From contig NZ_JAVKPH010000001.1 in the NCBI RefSeq assembly GCF_031432425.1, forward strand, positions 343,381 through 407,380: a stretch of DNA of 64,000 nt. Direction: 5' to 3'. The notes under the pieces are model-generated. The model saw only the letters and a program-made list of their open reading frames with translations, had not been told where the DNA came from and made no database searches. Positions 52,024-61,211 of the stretch are shown here, one piece after another. The translations under genes and the position numbers were made by a program. The stretch's first letter is position 1. Each line of letters begins with the position of its first letter. The DNA comes from Ruixingdingia sedimenti. Its GTDB lineage: Bacteria; Pseudomonadota; Alphaproteobacteria; Rhodobacterales; Rhodobacteraceae.

Positions 52024-52991
52024 CAGGCGTCGATCTGGCTCAGGTCGTCGCCATTCGCGGTCTTGCCCGGCTTGGGCGTGCGGTCCAGCCCCAGGAACAG
52101 CACCACGTTCTTGGCCATGTAGATCGAGGAATAGGTCCCGATCGTGACCCCGAAGGTGATGGCGAAGATGAAGCCCCGGATCACATCGCCGCCGAAGATC
52201 AGCAGCGGGATCAGCGCCAGCAGCGTCGTCCCCGCGGTTATCACCGTGCGGCTCAGCGTTTCGTTGACCGACAGGTTCATCACCTCGCGCAGCGGCATCT
52301 TCTTGTATTTCAGCAGGTTTTCCCGCAGCCGGTCGAACACCACCACGGTGTCGTTGATGGAATAGCCCAGAATGGTCAGCAACGCCGCGACCGTGGTCAG
52401 GTCGAACTTGATCTGGAACAGCGAGAAGATCCCGATCGTCACCAGCACGTCATGGACCAGCGCCGCGACCGACCCCACCGCGAACTGCCATTCGAACCGC
52501 AGCCAGATATAGACCCCGATGCCGAGAGCCCCGGCCGCCACCGACAGCACCGCCGACCAGATCAGTTCGCCCGATACCTTGGGCCCGACCGATTCGACCG
52601 AAGAGAACACGATGTCCGGCGCCACGGTCTTCAACGCCGCCTCCACCTGCGCGATCGCCTCGGGGCTGATCGCCTCGCTGCCCTGTTCGGCCTCGATGCG
52701 GATCATCGCCACATGCTGGTCGGCGCGGAAGCCCGGGTCGAACACCTCGGTGATGCTGACATCGCCGAGGCCGAGCGGCGAGATCGCGCTGCGATAGGCG
52801 CCCACGTCGATCGCCACCGAGGATTCCGTGCGGATCGAGGTGCCGCCGCGGAAGTCGATGCCGAAGTTGAGCCCCATGATCGCCCAGATGATCACCGAGG
52901 CGACCATGAGGAAGATGGAAAACCCGAAGGTCGCCCACTGGTACTTGAAGAAGTCGATATTCGTCTGGTCGGGTACGAGCTTCAGGCGCAT
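52023..52991 (-). CDS. secF: Protein translocase subunit SecF
   Basis: With SecD, uses the proton gradient to pull exported proteins out of the SecYEG channel. The 322-residue product has an N-terminal helix, the FGIDFRGGTSI motif of the first periplasmic segment, and five C-terminal helices with YSINDTVVVFDRLREN and VNETLSRTVITAGTTLLALIPLLIFGG in part (ETLSRTVITAGTTLLALIP). GAGGAGG precedes the start, 13 bases after secD. Confidence 0.97.
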   Translation of the reverse strand: MRLKLVPDQTNIDFFKYQWATFGFSIFLMVASVIIWAIMGLNFGIDFRGGTSIRTESSVAIDVGAYRSAISPLGLGDVSITEVFDPGFRADQHVAMIRIEAEQGSEAISPEAIAQVEAALKTVAPDIVFSSVESVGPKVSGELIWSAVLSVAAGALGIGVYIWLRFEWQFAVGSVAALVHDVLVTIGIFSLFQIKFDLTTVAALLTILGYSINDTVVVFDRLRENLLKYKKMPLREVMNLSVNETLSRTVITAGTTLLALIPLLIFGGDVIRGFIFAITFGVTIGTYSSIYMAKNVVLFLGLDRTPKPGKTANGDDLSQIDA

Positions 52992-53004
52992 CGCTTATCC
53001 CTCC

Positions 53005-54669
53005 TCATACCACGATGGTTTTCGGGCGGCGCCAGCCCAGATAGATCACCACGATCAACCGCGTGACATAGATCGCCGTGAAGACCGAGGTCAGGATCCC
53101 GATGCCGAGCGTCACCGCAAATCCGCGCACCGGCCCCGCGCCAAGCGCGAACATGATGATCGCGATCACCATCGTCGTCACGTTGGCGTCCACGATGGCC
53201 GACAGCGCGCGGTCGTACCCCTCCTCGATCGCGCGCGCCGGGCCGCGGCCCTGCCGCAATTCCTCGCGGATGCGTTCGTAGATCAGCACGTTGGCATCCA
53301 CCGCCATGCCCATCGTCAGCACGATCCCGGCGATGCCCGGCAGGGTCAGCGTGGCGCCGATGGCGGCAAGGACGGCGATGATCAGCATGATGTTGATCGC
53401 CAGCGCGACCACGGCGAAGGCGCCGAAGAGCCCATAGCTCGCCACCATGAACAGCACCACCGCCGCGGTGGCGACCAGCGAGGCCTTCTTGCTGGCGTCG
53501 ATGCTGTCCTGGCCCAGTTCGGGGCCGATGGTGCGTTCCTCGAGGAAGTTCAGGTCCGCCGGCAAGGCGCCCGCGCGCAGCAGGACGGCCAGTTGCGTGC
53601 TTTCCTCGACCGAAAAGCGGCCGGTGATGATGCCCGACCCGCCGGGGATGTGGCTCTGGATCACGGGGGCGGAAATCACCTCGTTGTCCAGCACGATGGC
53701 GAAGGGCTTGCCGATGTTGTTGGCGGTATAGTCGCCGAACTTGCGCGCCCCCGTGGGGTTGAAGCGGAAGCTGACCGCGGGGCGGTTGTTCTGGTCGAAC
53801 GAGGGCTGCGCATCCACCAGTTCCTCGCCGGTGACGACGGGCGCGTCCTCGATGACGTAATAGACCCCGCGTTCGTCCATCGAGGGCAGCAGGTGATGGC
53901 GCGGCGGCACCGGGGCCTGCGCGTCCGTCGTCTGGCTGGCGACGGGATGGAAGGTCAGCCGCGCGGTGGTGCCGATCAGCGCCTTCAACTCGTCCGCCGA
54001 CCCGATCCCCGGCACCTGGATCAGGATCCGGTCGGATCCCTGGCGCTGGATCGTGGGTTCGCGCGTGCCCACCTCGTCCACCCGGCGGCGGATGATCTCA
54101 AGGCTCTGCTGGATGGTGCGGTCGTCGGTGGCCTTGCGCTCGGCCTCCGACAGGCCGACGACGATCACCTCGCCCTCGCGCCGCACCTCGAGGTCGTTCT
54201 GCCCGATCCCGGTCAGCGACACCACCGGCCGCGCCAGCCCGCGCACGATTTCCAGCGCGCGGTCCATGCCGGCGGGTTCGGACACCGTCACCCGCAGTTC
54301 GCCCGGATGGCTTTCCACCCGGCGGACGTTGCCGACCACGGCGCGTTCGGCCCGCAGCGCGTCGCGCACCTCGGGCCAGAGCCCGTCCATCCGGCCCTTG
54401 TAGACATCGCCCACCTGCACCTCTGCCAGGAGATGCGCGCCGCCGCGCAGGTCGAGCCCGAGCGGCACCAGCGACGCCGGCATCCAGGCGGGCCAGGCCT
54501 CCCGCGCCGCCGCCTGTTCGGGCGAAAGGCTGCCCCCCTTTTCCAGCACGGCGATCGCGTCGTTATGGCCCTCGACACGCGGGTAGAAGAAGTTCGGCAG
54601 CGCGAAATAAAGCCCCAGGGCGCAGATGCCCCAGATCAATACCCGCTTCCAGAGGGGGATATGCAGCAT
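53005..54669 (-). CDS. secD: Protein translocase subunit SecD
   Basis: Large periplasm-facing partner of SecF in post-translocational pulling. The 554-residue product has an N-terminal helix, the LGLDLRGGAHLL motif, and a large periplasmic P1 domain (about 45-370). The C-terminal helices include GMAVDANVLIYERIREELRQG and FAVTLGIGILTSVFTAIYVTRL in part (FAVTLGIGILTSVFTA). Asp in GMAVDANV is the conserved proton-path residue. It lies 55 bases after yajC. Confidence 0.98.
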   Translation of the reverse strand: MLHIPLWKRVLIWGICALGLYFALPNFFYPRVEGHNDAIAVLEKGGSLSPEQAAAREAWPAWMPASLVPLGLDLRGGAHLLAEVQVGDVYKGRMDGLWPEVRDALRAERAVVGNVRRVESHPGELRVTVSEPAGMDRALEIVRGLARPVVSLTGIGQNDLEVRREGEVIVVGLSEAERKATDDRTIQQSLEIIRRRVDEVGTREPTIQRQGSDRILIQVPGIGSADELKALIGTTARLTFHPVASQTTDAQAPVPPRHHLLPSMDERGVYYVIEDAPVVTGEELVDAQPSFDQNNRPAVSFRFNPTGARKFGDYTANNIGKPFAIVLDNEVISAPVIQSHIPGGSGIITGRFSVEESTQLAVLLRAGALPADLNFLEERTIGPELGQDSIDASKKASLVATAAVVLFMVASYGLFGAFAVVALAINIMLIIAVLAAIGATLTLPGIAGIVLTMGMAVDANVLIYERIREELRQGRGPARAIEEGYDRALSAIVDANVTTMVIAIIMFALGAGPVRGFAVTLGIGILTSVFTAIYVTRLIVVIYLGWRRPKTIVV

Positions 54670-54724
54670 GGTTTCCGTCCGGTTGGTCCGGTGGCGGGCC
54701 CCCGGAAAGGGGCCCGGGCGCAGG

Positions 54725-55048
54725 TCAGGCGGCGGGTTCGGTCCGCGACAGAACCTGGGCGATGGTGCCCTTGATCACGCGCACCTTGACGCCCTCGGCG
54801 ATCTCGACCTCGATCTCGCCGTCCTCCTTGACCTTGACCACCTTGCCGATGATGCCGCCCTGGGTCAGCACCGTGTCGCCCCGGCGCAGCGCCTCGACCA
54901 TCGCGCGATGTTCCTTGGCCTTCTTCTGCTGCGGGCGGATCATCAGGAAATACATGATGACGAAGATCAGGATCAGCGGCACGAAGCTGGTGAAGGCGGC
55001 GGCACCGCCGCCCGAGGCGGCCTGGGCGAAGGCGGGGGTTGCGAACAT
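54725..55048 (-). CDS. yajC: Preprotein translocase accessory subunit YajC
   Basis: Small membrane protein that associates with SecDF and AcrB. The 107-residue product has one helix (about 18-40, TSFVPLILIFVIMYFLMIRP) followed by the cytoplasmic motif QQKKAKEHRAMVEALRRGDTV and GGIIGKVVKV. I set the start at 55048, where AGAGGAT lies six bases upstream, removing 18 residues from the longest frame. It is the first gene of the ten-gene array and diverges from serS across a palindromic repeat. Confidence 0.96.
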   Translation of the reverse strand: MFATPAFAQAASGGGAAAFTSFVPLILIFVIMYFLMIRPQQKKAKEHRAMVEALRRGDTVLTQGGIIGKVVKVKEDGEIEVEIAEGVKVRVIKGTIAQVLSRTEPAA

Positions 55049-55235
55049 GGGGCATCCTCTGTGTATGGGGCTTCGGGCGCACGCCGATGGCGCAGCCCGC
55101 AATTCGGCGCGCGCACCCTAGCGGCGGCGCCCCGCCTTGGCAAGGCGCGCCCCGCACCCCCCGCCGCCCCGCCCACGCGCTTGTGTAGGGCCGCCAGCGC
55201 AACCGCCGGGCGGCGGCGCGGCGTCACGGACGGCG

Positions 55236-55353
55236 CCGGGGCGCTGCCCCGGACCCCGGAGTATTTTTGGCAAGATGAAGCCGCACGGGAGGGCTGCACG
55301 CCCGTCTTCACTTTCTGTCCTTAAATATCCCGGGGTCCGGGGCAGCGCCCCGG
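55236..55353. repeat. 118-bp palindromic element with perfect 24-bp inverted ends, copy (g)
   Basis: Bases 55236-55259 and 55330-55353 are perfect inverted repeats, identical to the ends of copy (f). The centre is the reverse complement of copy (f) with about five changes. It lies in the 411-base gap between divergent yajC and serS, so it cannot be simply a shared terminator. The rest of that gap shows no ORF. Confidence 0.85.
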
Positions 55354-55459
55354 TGCGCCGCGCGCCACCCGCATCGCCGCCGGAACGGCATGCCAACGCA
55401 GTACCCATCCCGCGCGAAATCGGCCATAAGCGGGCGGAACGATTCCGAAGAGGTCCGCC

Positions 55460-56752
55460 ATGCACGACATCCGCGCCATCCGCGACAACCCGGCCGCCTT
55501 CGACGCGGGGCTTGCCCGCCGCGGGCTGCCCGGGCTTTCGGCCGAGGTGCTGGCGATCGACGAGACCCGCCGCGCCCGCATCCTGGCCGCGGAAACCGCG
55601 CAGGCCGACCAGAACCGCGCCTCCAAAGAGGTGGGCGCGGCCAAGGCGCGCGGCGATACGGCCGAATTCGACCGCTTGCGGGCGCTGGTCGCCGAAAAGA
55701 AGGCCGAGGTCGCGCGGATGACCGAAGAGGCGGCGGCAGAGGATGCGCGCCTGCGCGATCTGCTGATGACCATCCCCAACACCCCCCTGCCCGAGGTGCC
55801 CGAGGGCCGCGACGAGGACGACAATGTGGAACTGCGCCGGTGGGGCACGCCGCGCGCCTTCGATTTCACCCCGCGCGAACATTTCGACATCCCGGGCGTG
55901 AAACCGGGGATGGATTTCGAGACCGCCTCGAAACTCTCGGGTTCGCGTTTCGTCGTGCTGCGGGGCGCGGTGATCCGGGTGCACCGGGCGCTGGCGCAGT
56001 TCATGCTGGACACCCATGTGACCGACCACGGCCTGACCGAGACCTGGACCCCCGTCCTGGTGAAATCCGAGGCGATGTACGGCACCAACCAGCTGCCCAA
56101 GTTCGCCGAGGACAGCTATCAGACCACCAACGGCTGGTGGCTCATCCCCACGTCGGAGGTGACGCTGACCAACACGGTGGCGGGCGAGATCCTCGACGAT
56201 GCCGCCCTGCCCATCCGCATGACCGCGCATACCCAATGTTTCCGGTCCGAGGCGGGCAGCGCGGGCAAGGACACCACCGGCATGCTGCGCCAGCACCAGT
56301 TCGAGAAGGTCGAGATGGTCTCGATCACCCGGCCCGAGGACAGCCTGACGGAACACGACCGCATGACGGCTTGCGCCGAGGCGATCCTGGAAAAACTGGG
56401 CCTGCCCTACCGCACCATCGTGCTGTGCACCGGCGACATGGGTTTCGGCGCGCAGAAAACCCATGATCTGGAGGTCTGGCTGCCCGGCCAGAACCGCTAT
56501 CGCGAGATCAGTTCGGTATCCACCTGCGGCGATTTCCAGGCGCGGCGGATGAACGCGCGCTATCGCCCGGCGGGGGGCGGCAAGCCGGATTATGTGCATA
56601 CGCTCAACGGTTCGGGCCTTGCGGTCGGGCGCTGCCTGATCGCGGTGCTGGAAAACGGCCAGCAGGCGGACGGCTCGGTCGATCTGCCGGCGGCGCTGCA
56701 TCCCTATCTGGGCGGCCGGACACGGATTTCCGCCACCGGCGATCTGGTCTGA
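55460..56752 (+). CDS. serS: Seryl-tRNA synthetase
   Basis: Class II synthetase that charges tRNA-Ser (and tRNA-Sec where present). The 430-residue product has the N-terminal antiparallel coiled-coil arm (about 30-100). The catalytic core has motif 2 in FRSEAGSAGKDTTGMLRQHQFEKVEM, shown in part as FRSEAGSAGKDT, and motif 3 near LNGSGLAVGRCLIAVLEN. The class-defining TSEVTLTN (near residue 232) is also present. AGAGG precedes the ATG. It stands at the head of its strand, 66 bases before a TspO-related gene. Confidence 0.98.
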   Translation: MHDIRAIRDNPAAFDAGLARRGLPGLSAEVLAIDETRRARILAAETAQADQNRASKEVGAAKARGDTAEFDRLRALVAEKKAEVARMTEEAAAEDARLRDLLMTIPNTPLPEVPEGRDEDDNVELRRWGTPRAFDFTPREHFDIPGVKPGMDFETASKLSGSRFVVLRGAVIRVHRALAQFMLDTHVTDHGLTETWTPVLVKSEAMYGTNQLPKFAEDSYQTTNGWWLIPTSEVTLTNTVAGEILDDAALPIRMTAHTQCFRSEAGSAGKDTTGMLRQHQFEKVEMVSITRPEDSLTEHDRMTACAEAILEKLGLPYRTIVLCTGDMGFGAQKTHDLEVWLPGQNRYREISSVSTCGDFQARRMNARYRPAGGGKPDYVHTLNGSGLAVGRCLIAVLENGQQADGSVDLPAALHPYLGGRTRISATGDLV

Positions 56753-56818
56753 GCGGGCGGGCGCGGGAACCTCTGCCGCGCCCCGCCGTTGGTCATGCAG
56801 AAACCCGGGGAGGCCACC

Positions 56819-57532
56819 ATGAAGATCCGCGCCATCTTTCTGCTCTGCCTCGCGATCCTGTTCGCGATGACGCCGCTGATGCTGCCCGGCTTCGACGGCT
56901 ACGACCCCGAGGATTTCCCGGTGCAGATCCTGCGCCCCGCGGTCCAGCCGGCGGGCTATGCGTTCTCGATCTGGCTGCTGATCTATGCCGCGCTGATCCT
57001 GCATGCGGGTTTCGGCCTGCTGGCGCGCGATATGGATCCGGTATGGGACCGCCCGCGCGGCCTGCTGATGGCGGCGATGGTCTGCGGGATCCTCTGGGTC
57101 GCCTTTGCCGAGGATCTGCCGGTGGTCGCCACGATCGTGATCCTGACGATGCTGGCGGGGCTTCTGGCGGCCCTGCGGCAGACCAGCGCGGCGCAGGACC
57201 GGCTGTGGCTGATGGCGCCGGTGGCGCTGTTCGCGGGCTGGGTCACGGCGGCGGCGGGCGCGGCGACGGGGGTGACGCTGGCGGGGCTCGGCTGGCTGTC
57301 CGACACCGCGGCGGCGGTGGCGATGATCCTTGCGGTGCTGGTGCTGGCCGCGGCGGTGCAATGGCGCCTCGGGCGGGTGCCGGAATACGGCGCCGCCGTC
57401 ATCTGGGCGCTGATCGGCATCGTGGCGGCGAACTGGGGGCTCAACGCCACCGTCGCTTGGCTGGCGCTGGCGGGCGCGGCCGTGATGCTGGCGGTGACGC
57501 TGCTGGCGGCCGCACGGGGCCGCGCCGCCTAG
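56819..57532 (+). CDS. TspO/MBR-related multi-pass membrane protein
   Basis: The 237-residue product has seven or so hydrophobic segments, ten tryptophans and the TspO-like motif QPAGYAFSIWLLIYAALILHAG in part (AGYAFSIWLLIYAA). Classical TspO has about 160 residues and five helices, so this is the longer related group often called tryptophan-rich sensory protein. Ligand and role are unknown; tetrapyrrole binding is known for true TspO. GGGGAGG upstream supports 56819. Its stop codon interlocks with that of convergent der within one CTAG. Confidence 0.75.
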   Translation: MKIRAIFLLCLAILFAMTPLMLPGFDGYDPEDFPVQILRPAVQPAGYAFSIWLLIYAALILHAGFGLLARDMDPVWDRPRGLLMAAMVCGILWVAFAEDLPVVATIVILTMLAGLLAALRQTSAAQDRLWLMAPVALFAGWVTAAAGAATGVTLAGLGWLSDTAAAVAMILAVLVLAAAVQWRLGRVPEYGAAVIWALIGIVAANWGLNATVAWLALAGAAVMLAVTLLAAARGRAA

Positions 57533-58989
57533 TAATCCTTCTTGCCGTCCAGATGCTTGCGCAGCCGCGACGGGGTGGATTTCTTGCGGTCCTTGAACGG
57601 GTTCTTGTCGCCCTGCCCGCGCAGCGTCAGCCGGATCGGCGTGCCCGGCATGTCGAACGCCTCGCGCAGGCCGTTGACCAGATACCGCTTGTAGCTTTCG
57701 GGCATGTCGTCGGGGCGCGAGCACATCACCACGAACCCCGGCGGCCGCGTCTTGACCTGCGTGGCATAGCGCAGCTTGATGCGCCGCCCGCCCGGCGCGG
57801 GGGGGGGATGCGCCTCGGTCATCGCACCCAGCCACTGGTTCAGCTTGGCGGTCGTCACCCGGCGGTTCCAGACGTCATGCGCCTTGAGGATCGCGGCATG
57901 CAGCCGGTCGAGCCCCCGCCCCGTCAGCGCCGAGACCGTGACCAGAGGCGCGCCGCGCAGTTGCGGCAGCAGGCGGTCGAACATCTCTTTCAGTTCGGCC
58001 AGCTTTTCCTGCTTTTCCGCCTCCAGATCCCATTTGTTCACCGCGACGACGACCGCGCGGCCCTCGGTTTCCGCGAAATCGGCGATGCGCAGGTCCTGCG
58101 TCTCGAACGGGATCTGCGCGTCCAGCAGGACCACCACCACCTCGGCGAAGCGCACCGCGCGCAACCCGTCGGCGACGGACAGCTTTTCCAGCTTTTCCTG
58201 CACCTTGGCGCGCTTGCGCATGCCGGCGGTGTCGAAGATGCGGATCGGCGTGCCCATCCAGTCGGCGCGCACCGAGATCGCGTCGCGGGTGATGCCGGCC
58301 TCGGGGCCGGTCAGCAGGCGGTCCTCGCCCAGAATGCGGTTGATGAGGGTGGATTTCCCGGCATTGGGGCGGCCGATGACGGCGATTTGCAGCGGTTTCG
58401 CGGGCGTGATGCGGGGGGCCTCGCCCTCGTCCTCCGACCCTTCGGGGATGTCCACATCCACCTCGGGCGCGTCTTGGGCCGCGCGCTCCTCGAATTCCTC
58501 GGCCAGGGGCGCGAGCACGGCATAGAGGTCTTCCATCCCCTCGCCATGTTCGGCCGACAGCCGCAGGGGTTCGCCCAGGCCAAGGCTCCACGCCTCCAGC
58601 GCGCCGTCCTCGCCCGCGCGGCCCTCGGCCTTGTTCACGCCCAGGATCACCCGCGCGCCCTTGCGGCGCAGCAGATCGGCCAGCACCTGATCGGTCGGCG
58701 TCACGCCCACCCGCCCGTCGATCAGGAACAGCGAGACATCCGCCATGTCCACCGCCCGTTCCGTCAGCCGCCGCATCCGGCCCTGAAGGCTGTCGTCGGT
58801 GACTTCCTCGAGCCCCGCGGTGTCGATCACGGTGAAGCGCAGGCCGAACAGCTTCGCCTCGCCCTCGCGCAGGTCGCGGGTGACGCCGGGCTGGTCGTCG
58901 ACCAGCGCCAGACGGCGGCCCACCAGCCGGTTGAACAGCGTGGACTTGCCCACATTGGGCCGCCCGACGATGGCGAGCGTAAAGGTCAT
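57529..58989 (-). CDS. der: GTPase Der (EngA), 50S ribosome assembly
   Basis: Essential tandem-domain GTPase needed for 50S subunit maturation. The 486-residue product has two G domains: GRPNVGKST (about 9-17) with DTAG and NKAE, and GRPNAGKST (about 205-213) with DTAGMRKRAKV and NKWD. The C-terminal KH-like domain follows (QVKTRPPGFVVMCSRPDDMPESYKRYL in part). An acidic linker, DAPEVDVDIPEGSEDEGEAP, separates the G domains. It is the last gene of yfgM-bamB-der, 58 bases after bamB, an order conserved in many proteobacteria. Confidence 0.98.
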   Translation of the reverse strand: MTFTLAIVGRPNVGKSTLFNRLVGRRLALVDDQPGVTRDLREGEAKLFGLRFTVIDTAGLEEVTDDSLQGRMRRLTERAVDMADVSLFLIDGRVGVTPTDQVLADLLRRKGARVILGVNKAEGRAGEDGALEAWSLGLGEPLRLSAEHGEGMEDLYAVLAPLAEEFEERAAQDAPEVDVDIPEGSEDEGEAPRITPAKPLQIAVIGRPNAGKSTLINRILGEDRLLTGPEAGITRDAISVRADWMGTPIRIFDTAGMRKRAKVQEKLEKLSVADGLRAVRFAEVVVVLLDAQIPFETQDLRIADFAETEGRAVVVAVNKWDLEAEKQEKLAELKEMFDRLLPQLRGAPLVTVSALTGRGLDRLHAAILKAHDVWNRRVTTAKLNQWLGAMTEAHPPPAPGGRRIKLRYATQVKTRPPGFVVMCSRPDDMPESYKRYLVNGLREAFDMPGTPIRLTLRGQGDKNPFKDRKKSTPSRLRKHLDGKKDY

Positions 58990-59047
58990 GGATGCCTCCG
59001 TGGAGCGGCGCGGGCGCGCGAAGCCCGCCCCTTACACCGCCCGCGCC

Positions 59048-60391
59048 TCAGCGGAAAGCGTGAAGTTGCCCGTTTTCCGTCACGACATAGAGCGTGCCGC
59101 CCGCCACGGCGGGCAATGCCGCCGCGCCCGCGGGCATCTCGATCACGCCCACCGGCTCGCCATCGACCGGCGAGAAGAACCGCACCAGCCCGTCGGCAGA
59201 GGCGACAACCAGCCGCCCGCCCGCCATCACGGGGCCGTAATGGGCCACCACGTCGCGCTGGCGGCGGGCCTTGTCCTTGGTGTAATGCGGCAGCGGCACC
59301 GACCAGATCCGCGCGCCGGTGGCGGCGTCGAGCCGGACCAGATCGCCCTCGTCCCCGACGAGGAAGACCGAGCCCGCGGCATGCCAGACCGGCGCCAGCG
59401 CGCCCTCGTTCACATCCCACAGCCGCGCGCCGGTTTCGGCATCCAGCGCCACCGTGCGCCCCGCGGCGGTGCCGGCAAAGATCGTGCCGCCCGCCAGCAC
59501 CGGATCGCCGGTCACATCGCCGATGAACGACGCCGCGCGGCCGAGCCGTTCGCCCGCCACTGGCGTGACCCATTGGCGCGCGCCGTCCTTGCGCGCCGCC
59601 GCGACCAGTTCGCCCGTCGACAGCGGGAACACCACCCGGTCCCCCGCGACCAGCGGCGCGCCTGTGCCCGCCCGGCCCGCGGTCGAGGGCGCGCCCGTGA
59701 CCCACCAGCGCACCTTGCCGCCATCGGTGGACAGCGCCCATCCGCCCGGCCCCCGCGCGCTGACATAGACGGTATCGCCCGCGACCGTCGGCGCGCCCGC
59801 GACCGGCGCGTCGAACCGGTGCCGCCACAGCAAGCCCCCCGTGCGCTGGTCGAGCGCGATCAGTTCGCCAAAGCCGGTGGTGACGTAGATCCGCCCGTCC
59901 GCGGCGGCCAGCCCGCCGCCCGACACGCTGTCGCCGCGTTCGCCCGGCAGCGTGGCGTCATAGGTCCAGACCGGGGCGCCGGCGGTGGTGAAGGCGCTGA
60001 CGACATTGGCCGCATCCACCGCAAACACCTGCCCGCCCGCGACGATCGGCGCGGCGGCGATGCGCTGGCGGCGGGCGTTGCCGGCGCCGAGCGCCACGGT
60101 CCACACCCGCTGCGGCGCGGCCGACAGCGCGAGGTTCGCCGCCACGTTATGGGCCGGGTTTCCGGCGCGGTGGGTCCATTCGGCATTCGCCAGCGGCGCG
60201 GGCAGCGCCACGGGGCGGGATTCGTTCACCGGCCGCGCGTCCTGCACCGCCATGCCATCGGCCGCGGCGGCGCTTTCCTCCAGCGGGGTGCGCAGGTCGA
60301 ACCGCTGGCCGGGCAGCACCTCTATCCGTTCGCAGGCCGCCAGCGTGCCGAGCAAGGCCAGCGCCGCGATGCCGTGGGTCAGTCGTGCCAC
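59048..60391 (-). CDS. bamB: Outer membrane assembly lipoprotein BamB-like (PQQ-like beta-propeller)
   Basis: BamB is a lipoprotein of the BAM complex that inserts beta-barrels in the outer membrane. The 447-residue product starts at GTG 60391 (GGGGA six bases upstream) and has a lipoprotein signal with lipobox LAAC, giving Cys20 as the acylated residue. Eight PQQ-like beta-propeller repeats follow (patterns such as GQVFAVDAAN, GRIYVTTGFGELIALDQRTG and GTIFAGTAAGRTVALDAETGARLW). BamB in E. coli is about 390 residues, so there is a short extension. Its place between yfgM and der supports the assignment. Confidence 0.9.
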   Translation of the reverse strand: MARLTHGIAALALLGTLAACERIEVLPGQRFDLRTPLEESAAAADGMAVQDARPVNESRPVALPAPLANAEWTHRAGNPAHNVAANLALSAAPQRVWTVALGAGNARRQRIAAAPIVAGGQVFAVDAANVVSAFTTAGAPVWTYDATLPGERGDSVSGGGLAAADGRIYVTTGFGELIALDQRTGGLLWRHRFDAPVAGAPTVAGDTVYVSARGPGGWALSTDGGKVRWWVTGAPSTAGRAGTGAPLVAGDRVVFPLSTGELVAAARKDGARQWVTPVAGERLGRAASFIGDVTGDPVLAGGTIFAGTAAGRTVALDAETGARLWDVNEGALAPVWHAAGSVFLVGDEGDLVRLDAATGARIWSVPLPHYTKDKARRQRDVVAHYGPVMAGGRLVVASADGLVRFFSPVDGEPVGVIEMPAGAAALPAVAGGTLYVVTENGQLHAFR

Positions 60392-60443
60392 TGTCGTCCC
60401 CTTCCCTGCCCGTTCCTGCGCCTGCCCGGAAACCGCCGGGGTC

Positions 60444-61121
60444 TCAGCCGCGGTTGTCCCCGGTATCGTCCTCGCCGCCCAGAACCACGACCATCTGCGC
60501 CGCGCGCCGGCGCAGGGCCTCGGTCGCCTCCTGATCGTCGACCAGCGCGCGGAAAGCCGCCAGCGCCGCTTCATGGTCGCCCGCCGCCAGATCCAGCAAC
60601 GCGACCTGTTCCTGCGCCAGCGGCCGATAGGGCCGCCCCGGCGCGGTCAGGGGTTGCAGCGCGGCGCGGCGGTCGTCCGCCGTCATCGCCTCGCCCGCCG
60701 CGCTGACCCGGCGCAGTACCGCCAGATCGCGCCACATCGGGTCGAGCGTCGCATCGCCGGCCACCGCATCCAGCGCGGCCAGCGCCGCCGCGCGGTCGCC
60801 ATCCTCGCCCGTCGCCACCCCGGCGTCCGACGCCAGCAGCGCCAGCAGCGCCGCCTGTTCCGGCCCGCCCGCGGCGATCCCCGCCAGCGCCGCGCGCCGC
60901 GCGGGGGCGTCGGGCGCATCCAGCGCCGCCAGCACCGCATCGCCGAAGGCGCGCGCGTCCGCCCGGCGGCTGGCCTTCTGCCATTCATAGGCCGCCGCCG
61001 CGCCCACGATCGCCACGATGACCAGCACCACGATCCAGCCATAGCGGCGGTAAAGCCTGAACAGCCGTTCGCGCCGGACCTCTTCGGCAACCTCGTCGAT
61101 GAAACTGTCGGTGTTCGACAC
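60444..61121 (-). CDS. YfgM-like membrane-anchored TPR protein
   Basis: The 225-residue product starts at GTG (GGAGG six bases upstream) with a cytoplasmic DSFIDEVAEEVRRERLFRLYRRYG. One membrane helix (about 29-46) and a periplasmic Ala-rich TPR_21-type region to the end follow. E. coli YfgM is an ancillary SecYEG/chaperone-network factor in the periplasm. The membership is supported by this topology and by its place before bamB and der; alanine-rich sequence makes repeat boundaries hard to set by eye. Confidence 0.85.
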   Translation of the reverse strand: MSNTDSFIDEVAEEVRRERLFRLYRRYGWIVVLVIVAIVGAAAAYEWQKASRRADARAFGDAVLAALDAPDAPARRAALAGIAAGGPEQAALLALLASDAGVATGEDGDRAAALAALDAVAGDATLDPMWRDLAVLRRVSAAGEAMTADDRRAALQPLTAPGRPYRPLAQEQVALLDLAAGDHEAALAAFRALVDDQEATEALRRRAAQMVVVLGGEDDTGDNRG

Positions 61122-61211
61122 CTGCGCCTCCTGCTGCGACCGGCCTGTCTTACACGCAAGGCCAAGGGCTTGCCAAGCCCCGCCGCCCCGCCCCGGCGGC
61201 GCGGCGCGCCC

